A stretch of 14,393 nt of DNA from an uncultured Sutterella sp. GTDB lineage: Bacteria; Pseudomonadota; Gammaproteobacteria; Burkholderiales; Burkholderiaceae_F. The translations under genes and the position numbers were made by a program. A model generated the notes under the pieces. That model did not search any database. It worked only from the letters and a program-made list of their open reading frames with translations, and was not told the origin of the DNA. Location: positions 1 to 14,393 of the forward strand of contig CAJLGW010000055.1 of the NCBI GenBank assembly GCA_905206345.1, in the 5' to 3' direction. Positions within the stretch are counted from its first letter, which is position 1. Every line of letters starts with the position of its first letter. Positions 12,957 to 14,393 of the stretch are shown piece after piece.

Positions 12957-13694
12957 ATGAAAAAATCAATTTTGGCTTTGCTCTTAGGTAGTGTTTTAAT
13001 GGGAAGCGCTTGCGCTGAAACCATTTTGGTAGGCACTGATGCCGGTCTCGCTCCTTTTGAGTATAAAGATGAAAAAACGAATGAAATCGTAGGCTTTGAC
13101 ATCGATTTGATTAAGGCCGTTATTAAGGCCAATGGTGACGAACCGAAGATTCAAAATATGCAATTTGCCGGCATCATCCCTGCTATTCAAACGAACATGG
13201 TTGATGTCGCCGCTTGCGCCATGACGATTACGCCGGCACGCCAAAAACAAGTCAACTTCTCTGATCCGTACTACGACGTCGGTCTTGCCATGGTCATTAA
13301 GAGTAAGGACAAGAATAAGTACAAGACGATTAAGGACTTGGAAGGTAAGCGCGTTTGTGCTCAAATCGGTTCGACCGGCTCCATCTTTGCGAAAGAAATT
13401 AAAGGTGCAAAGGTTGTTGACTTTGACCAAGTCATTGAAGCCTTCATGGATTTGAAGTATGACGGCTGTCAAGCTGCTATCGTGGGTAAGACTGTGATTG
13501 ATCACTATTTGGCTCGCCACAATGATAAAGAAATCATGACTACGCCCGAACTCTACAATCCGAAGCAAGTCGGTTTTGCCGTCGCTAAGAGTAATAAGAA
13601 GATGCTCAACAAAATCAATCAAGGTTTAAAGACTATCAAAGCCAACGGTGAATACGACAAGATTTACCAAAAGTGGTTTGGTACGAAGCACTAA
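12957..13694 (+). CDS. periplasmic amino-acid-type solute-binding protein (family 3)
   Basis: A 245-residue ABC-transporter binding protein (SBP_bac_3). A signal peptide (1-20, ending A-C-A) is followed by the family signature GTDAGLAPFEYKD (26-38) and GFDIDLIKAV (46-55). The segment ACAMTITPARQKQVNFSDPY carries R95, which in this family binds the ligand carboxylate. The position that normally holds the aspartate binding the alpha-amino group is K178 (in AAIVGKTV, 173-180), so the ligand may differ from a standard alpha-amino acid. ATG 12957 has AAGGA at 12944-12948. No permease or ATPase gene follows in the window; the next gene is an M20 hydrolase 55 bp downstream, separated by a 13-bp hairpin. 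It may serve a transporter encoded elsewhere. Confidence 0.9.
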   Translation: MKKSILALLLGSVLMGSACAETILVGTDAGLAPFEYKDEKTNEIVGFDIDLIKAVIKANGDEPKIQNMQFAGIIPAIQTNMVDVAACAMTITPARQKQVNFSDPYYDVGLAMVIKSKDKNKYKTIKDLEGKRVCAQIGSTGSIFAKEIKGAKVVDFDQVIEAFMDLKYDGCQAAIVGKTVIDHYLARHNDKEIMTTPELYNPKQVGFAVAKSNKKMLNKINQGLKTIKANGEYDKIYQKWFGTKH

Positions 13695-13704
13695 GATCAA
13701 TCAA

Positions 13705-13734
13705 AACTAAAGTGTCGGAAACGGCACTTTAGTT
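13705..13734 (+). terminator. perfect intercistronic hairpin
   Basis: AACTAAAGTG (13705-13714) pairs with CACTTTAGTT (13725-13734), extended inward by three pairs (one T-G) to a GAAA tetraloop, 13 bp in all. No T-run follows, so it should reduce read-through or protect the upstream mRNA 3' end rather than stop transcription completely. The M20 ribosome site begins 5 bases later. Confidence 0.6.
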
Positions 13735-13749
13735 ATTTAAAGGAAAGTA

Positions 13750-14271
13750 ATGATGTCCATTCAAAAAGCCATGCTCGACTTGGTGCCTGAGTTTACCGCT
13801 ATTCGTCAACATCTCCACCAATATCCTGAGCTCAGTCACAAGGAATTTCAAACCTCGGAATTCATTGCCTCGTGCTTAAACAGTTGGGGGATTGAGATTC
13901 ATACCGATATCGTCGGCACCGGTGTTGTCGGTGTGCTTAAAAATGGGGAGGGGACTAAAAGCATTGCTTTAAGAGCGGACATGGATGCGCTCGCCATTTC
14001 AGAGAAAACCCCCTTTTCTCATTGCTCAAAAAATCAAGGAGTGATGCATGCCTGTGGACATGACGGTCACATGGCCATGCTTTTAATGGCAGCGCGTTAT
14101 TTAGCTCAGACTCGCCAATTCTCGGGCACTGTTCATTTTGTCTTTCAACCCAGCGAAGAACAAGATGGAGGAGCAAGCGAAATGGTGCAGGCAGGCCTTT
14201 TTGAGAAGTTTCCGTCAGATATAATTTTAGAGAAAATCGCCAGAAACCCCGCTAATTCATTAGCGGGATGA
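13750..14271 (+). pseudogene. M20-family amidohydrolase, 3' part missing
   Basis: The first part of an M20D-type metallo-amidohydrolase (IAA-amino-acid hydrolase / hippuricase / N-acyl-amino-acid deacylase group). Visible are HLHQYPELSHKEFQTSEFIA (21-40), ALRADMDAL (73-81), the metal motif ACGHDGH (101-107) and the catalytic QPSEEQDGGASEMV segment (133-146, with E137-E138). Family members run to about 390 residues; here the match ends at FPSD (154-157) and the frame closes after 16 unrelated residues at 14271. None of the three forward frames continues with the expected GLHNWP-type segment, so this is loss or interruption, not a simple frameshift. The dimerisation domain and remaining metal ligands are absent. 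AAAGGA (13739-13744) supports ATG 13750 or 13753. It probably followed the binding-protein gene in one operon. Confidence 0.85.
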
Positions 14272-14393
14272 ATGGCGCAAAGTCGAAAGACTTTGTGAAA
14301 AATTATCTATATATAAATCTAATATTGATCTATTTATGTATAGGGGATTTCTAAAAATTCGTAATTCTGTTGATTTTATCGTCTAACGGTACT
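14228..14393. other. AT-rich sequence with two tight hairpins beyond the M20 break
   Basis: After the M20 match ends the composition becomes AT-rich. CGCCA/TGGCG (14238-14242 with 14273-14277) encloses, across A-rich internal loops, CCCGCTAA/TTAGCGGG (14248-14255 with 14260-14267). Immediately next is CAAAGTC-GAAA-GACTTTG (14278-14295). Stems of this kind occur at the ends of IS200/IS605-type elements and in structured RNAs. No transposase is visible before the window ends and no target duplication can be tested, so the element type is not established. Confidence 0.35.

Noticed and set aside
12996..13622. 208-residue minus-strand frame opposite the binding-protein gene
   Set aside because: Shadow of the family-3 binding protein; no ribosome site and no family signature.
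14238..14295. Group II intron domain V or integron attC site
   Set aside because: The AGC triad and two-base bulge of domain V are absent, and the GTTRRRY/RYYYAAC core sites of attC are not found.

Overview
This window looks like chromosomal DNA from a low-to-mid GC betaproteobacterium. The gene set (rnr-rlmB pair, class C69 dipeptidase with a signal peptide, family-3 solute-binding protein, FixJ-type regulator) and base composition best fit a gut-associated member of the Burkholderiales such as the Sutterellaceae. That assignment is inferred from gene content and style and was not tested by any search.

Layout. 1-203: unassigned sequence beside a leftward tRNA-Leu(CAG) gene (204-290). 373-3483: rightward RNA-metabolism pair, RNase R (rnr) and the 23S rRNA G2251 2'-O-methyltransferase (rlmB), ending in an intrinsic terminator. 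3565-3909: a small protein with an antitoxin-like C-terminal half and no partner. 3934-5434: leftward pair, a four-helix membrane protein followed by a cytosolic Sel1-repeat protein. 5612-6082: rightward small lipoprotein. 6083-6559: no protein gene, but a dense series of hairpins ending in a very strong terminator, read here as a candidate structured RNA. 6560-7192: leftward orphan FixJ/NarL-type response regulator. 7312-8801: leftward hipBA-type operon whose HipA protein lacks the kinase catalytic residues, preceded by a clear sigma-70 promoter and four copies of an 18-bp direct repeat. 8875-9234: AT-rich and gene-free. 9297-10424 (leftward) and 10662-12518 (rightward): divergent DSD1-type PLP enzyme and exported C69 dipeptidase, with a 9-bp inverted repeat between them. 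12579-12956: long AT-rich leader region holding a perfect FNR-type box. 12957-14230: exported solute-binding protein and the start of an M20 amidohydrolase. The M20 frame breaks at about 14220-14230 and runs into AT-rich sequence with two tight hairpins.

How the genes fit together. The right third forms a peptide and amino-acid theme: a periplasmic dipeptidase releases amino acids, a periplasmic binding protein captures a small solute, an M20 hydrolase would deacylate or cleave amides, and a D-amino-acid lyase-type enzyme sits divergently. The left part is housekeeping RNA biology. The centre (6.1-9.3 kb) is the accessory part. It holds the three most unusual items: the candidate RNA, the degenerate HipA, and the repeated operator array. 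A fourth is the broken M20 gene at the right edge.
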